NCBI GenBank assembly: GCA_946478865.1
Contig: CAMLDO010000003.1
Coordinates: 1 to 64,000 of the forward strand
Source: an uncultured Methylobacillus sp.
GTDB lineage: Bacteria > Pseudomonadota > Gammaproteobacteria > Burkholderiales > Methylophilaceae
Length of the DNA stretch: 64,000 nucleotides
Reading direction: 5' to 3'
Made by a program: the position numbers and the translations under genes. Within the stretch, counting starts at the first letter, position 1, and every line of letters begins with the position of its first letter. Under the pieces are notes generated by a model, which had not been told where the DNA came from, ran no database searches, and saw nothing but the letters and a program-made list of their open reading frames with translations. Of the stretch, positions 62,314 to 64,000 are shown in pieces.

Positions 62314-64000
62314 CCGTTGCCGTGGCTTCGCCAGGGATGACTTCCTGGCCGTAAGCACTCATGAGATATTGCTGCGCGCCGAAGGCCGCGCTACGCGAGC
62401 TCTTCAGCCGGTAATTGCCTTCCGGCAGCATTTCCCACGCATTGGTATTGTCCTTGAGATAAGGCTGCAGGCCTTCCTTGATCACGCGCTTCTTGAGCTT
62501 GGTATCGAGCAGCGGGAAACAGGCTTCGATCCGACGGAAGAAGTTGCGCGACATCCAGTCCGCGCTCGCGAGGTAAAGATCTTCCGCCTTGTCGTTGTAG
62601 AAGTAGAAGATGCGCGAGTGTTCCAGGAAGCGGCCGACGATGGAGCGCACGCGGATGTTTTCCGACACGCCGGGCAATCCCGGCCGCAAGGCGCATACCC
62701 CGCGTACGATAAGGTCGATTTCCACGCCCGCATTCGACGCCTCGTACAACGCCTGGATGATTTCCGGATCCAGTAGCGCGTTCATCTTGGCGATGATGTG
62801 CGCTTTCCTGCCGGCACGCGCGTGCTCGGCCTCGGTATTGATCGCCTTTATCAGTTTTTGATGCAGCGTAAACGGCGACTGCCACAGATGCCGCAGCTTG
62901 CTGGCGCGGCCGAGGCCGGTAAGCTGAGCGAACAGATCGTTCACATCCTCGCAGATTTCTTCGTTGGCGGTCAGCAGGCCGAAATCGGTGTAAAAGCGCG
63001 CGGTGCGCTGGTGGTAGTTGCCGGTCGAAAGGTGCACGTAGCGGCGCAGCCGGTCTTCTTCTCGCCGAACTACCATGGCCATCTTGGCGTGCGTCTTGTG
63101 GCCGACTACGCCGTATACCACATGCGCACCGGCGTTTTCGAGCTTCGCCGCCCAGTTGATGTTGGCCTCTTCGTCGAAGCGCGCCATGAGCTCTACCACC
63201 ACCGTCACTTCCGTGCCGCGCTTGGCGGCTTCGATGAGCGAGGTCATGAGCGTCGAGTCCGCGCTGGTGCGGTAGATCGTCATCTTGATCGCGAGCACGT
63301 TGACATCATTGGCGGCCTGCTGGATGAAGTCCACCACCGGGTTGAACGACTGGAAAGGATGATGCAGCAGGATGTCGCCCTTGCGCATCGCCTTGAAGAT
63401 GTCGTCCTGCTTGCCGGTTTCCCTGGGCATACGCGGAATGAAGGCCGGGAACTTGAGGTCCGGACGATCCACCCAGTCCGGCACCTGCATCATGCGCACC
63501 AGATTGACGAGACCGTTGACCTGGTAGAGGTCGTCCTGTTCCAGTCCGAACTGCTGCAGCAGGAATTCAGACATGCTCTGCGAGCAGTTGTCCGCGACTT
63601 CGAGCCGCACCGCGTCGCCATATTGGCGATGCGACAGTTCGCCTTGCAGTGCAAGACGCAGGTCGGTGGTACTTTCGTCGTCCAGTGACAACTCGCTGTT
63701 GCGCGTCACGCGGAACTGGTAGCAGCCGCGTACCGTCATGCCCGAGAACAATTCACTTACGTGGGCGTGCAGTATGGAAGAGAGGAACACGAAACCATAT
63801 TCATGACCTGCGATCTCGGCTGGCAGGCGGATGATGCGCGGCAGCGCCCGCGGCGCCTGCACGATGGCGATGCCGGAATTGCGGCCGAAGGCGTCCTTGC
63901 CTTCCAGCTCCACGGCGAAATTGAGGCTCTTGTTGAGCACGCGCGGGAATGGATGTGACGGATCGAGCCCGATCGGCGTCAGGATAGGCATGAGCTCGCG
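62300..64000 (-). CDS. ppk: Polyphosphate kinase 1, N-terminus beyond the window
   Basis: 567 residues to the window edge, with no start codon in sight, so the 5' end is cut. Typical PPK1 is about 690 residues. Present are LTPIGLDPSHPFP, the autophosphorylated histidine in GHKTHAKMAM, the second histidine region LEHSRIFYF and ASADWMSRNF. It polymerises ATP gamma-phosphate into polyphosphate and is probably membrane-associated. It converges on ppx with a 14-nt overlap. Confidence 0.96.
   Translation of the reverse strand, partial: RELMPILTPIGLDPSHPFPRVLNKSLNFAVELEGKDAFGRNSGIAIVQAPRALPRIIRLPAEIAGHEYGFVFLSSILHAHVSELFSGMTVRGCYQFRVTRNSELSLDDESTTDLRLALQGELSHRQYGDAVRLEVADNCSQSMSEFLLQQFGLEQDDLYQVNGLVNLVRMMQVPDWVDRPDLKFPAFIPRMPRETGKQDDIFKAMRKGDILLHHPFQSFNPVVDFIQQAANDVNVLAIKMTIYRTSADSTLMTSLIEAAKRGTEVTVVVELMARFDEEANINWAAKLENAGAHVVYGVVGHKTHAKMAMVVRREEDRLRRYVHLSTGNYHQRTARFYTDFGLLTANEEICEDVNDLFAQLTGLGRASKLRHLWQSPFTLHQKLIKAINTEAEHARAGRKAHIIAKMNALLDPEIIQALYEASNAGVEIDLIVRGVCALRPGLPGVSENIRVRSIVGRFLEHSRIFYFYNDKAEDLYLASADWMSRNFFRRIEACFPLLDTKLKKRVIKEGLQPYLKDNTNAWEMLPEGNYRLKSSRSAAFGAQQYLMSAYGQEVIPGEATATVSPA

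Noticed and set aside
62798..63688. A 296-residue open frame on the plus strand opposite ppk
   Set aside because: ppk on the minus strand has all PPK1 motifs; the antisense frame has low-complexity His/Arg-rich composition typical of shadows in GC-rich genes.

Overview
The window looks like a chromosomal segment of a betaproteobacterium. The gene order zapA-6S RNA, the ilvA/rpiA/phoU/ppx/ppk block, the aerobic B12 enzyme BluB and a BtuM-type B12 transporter all fit, and a Nitrosomonadales/Gallionellaceae-like lineage is my guess. No genome comparison was possible, so the family-level placement is inference.

Region 1 (1-283) is the start of a rhodanese gene cut by the window edge. Region 2 (542-39016) is a roughly 38 kb surface-glycan locus, all on the minus strand and so read from right to left. 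It begins with rfbB-rfbD-rfbA-rfbC (dTDP-L-rhamnose), then wzm-wzt (ABC export of a finished glycan; Wzt has a C-terminal extension), a TylF-like methyltransferase, a cytidylyltransferase-RraA fusion and a 1763-residue protein with several glycosyltransferase-type modules. Next is a block resembling the mycobacterial decaprenyl-phosphoryl-arabinose pathway: HAD-UbiA fusion, DprE1-like, DprE2-like, SDR, FAD oxidoreductase, GtrA and two polytopic GT-C-like proteins. The rest holds a methyltransferase, galE, two WbbL-like GT2 enzymes, an SDR, manC-fcl-gmd (GDP-L-fucose), a Wzx flippase, UDP-xylose synthase, three further glycosyltransferases, a methyltransferase and a PglC-like initiating phosphoglycosyltransferase. 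The locus could supply dTDP-Rha, GDP-Fuc, UDP-Xyl, UDP-Gal and probably a polyprenyl-linked pentofuranose. No Wzy polymerase, chain-length regulator or outer-membrane Wza was recognised. The locus appears more AT-rich than the DNA to its right.

Region 3 (39626-41681) holds aqpZ, an MscS channel and tRNA-Phe(GAA) with a clear promoter and terminator. Region 4 (41837-55752) is a cobalamin cluster for late B12 assembly and uptake. It has a plus-strand run cobT-cobS-cobC-cobB-bluB followed by an alkaline phosphatase, a minus-strand run cbiB-cobD-btuF-like, plus-strand cobQ, and a minus-strand run btuB-btuM-cobO-cobU behind a cobalamin riboswitch. Corrin-ring genes are not in the window.

Region 5 (55884-64000) is housekeeping: a small coiled-coil ZapB-like protein, zapA, 6S RNA, an EVE-domain protein, a PNPOx-like flavoprotein, ilvA, rpiA, phoU, ppx and the 3' part of ppk. 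The phoU/ppx/ppk set handles phosphate signalling and polyphosphate.

The most interesting part is 15880-26122: an apparently complete Gram-negative pathway for polyprenyl-phosphate-linked pentofuranose with its own membrane transferases. No mobile elements, CRISPR arrays or rRNA genes were seen.
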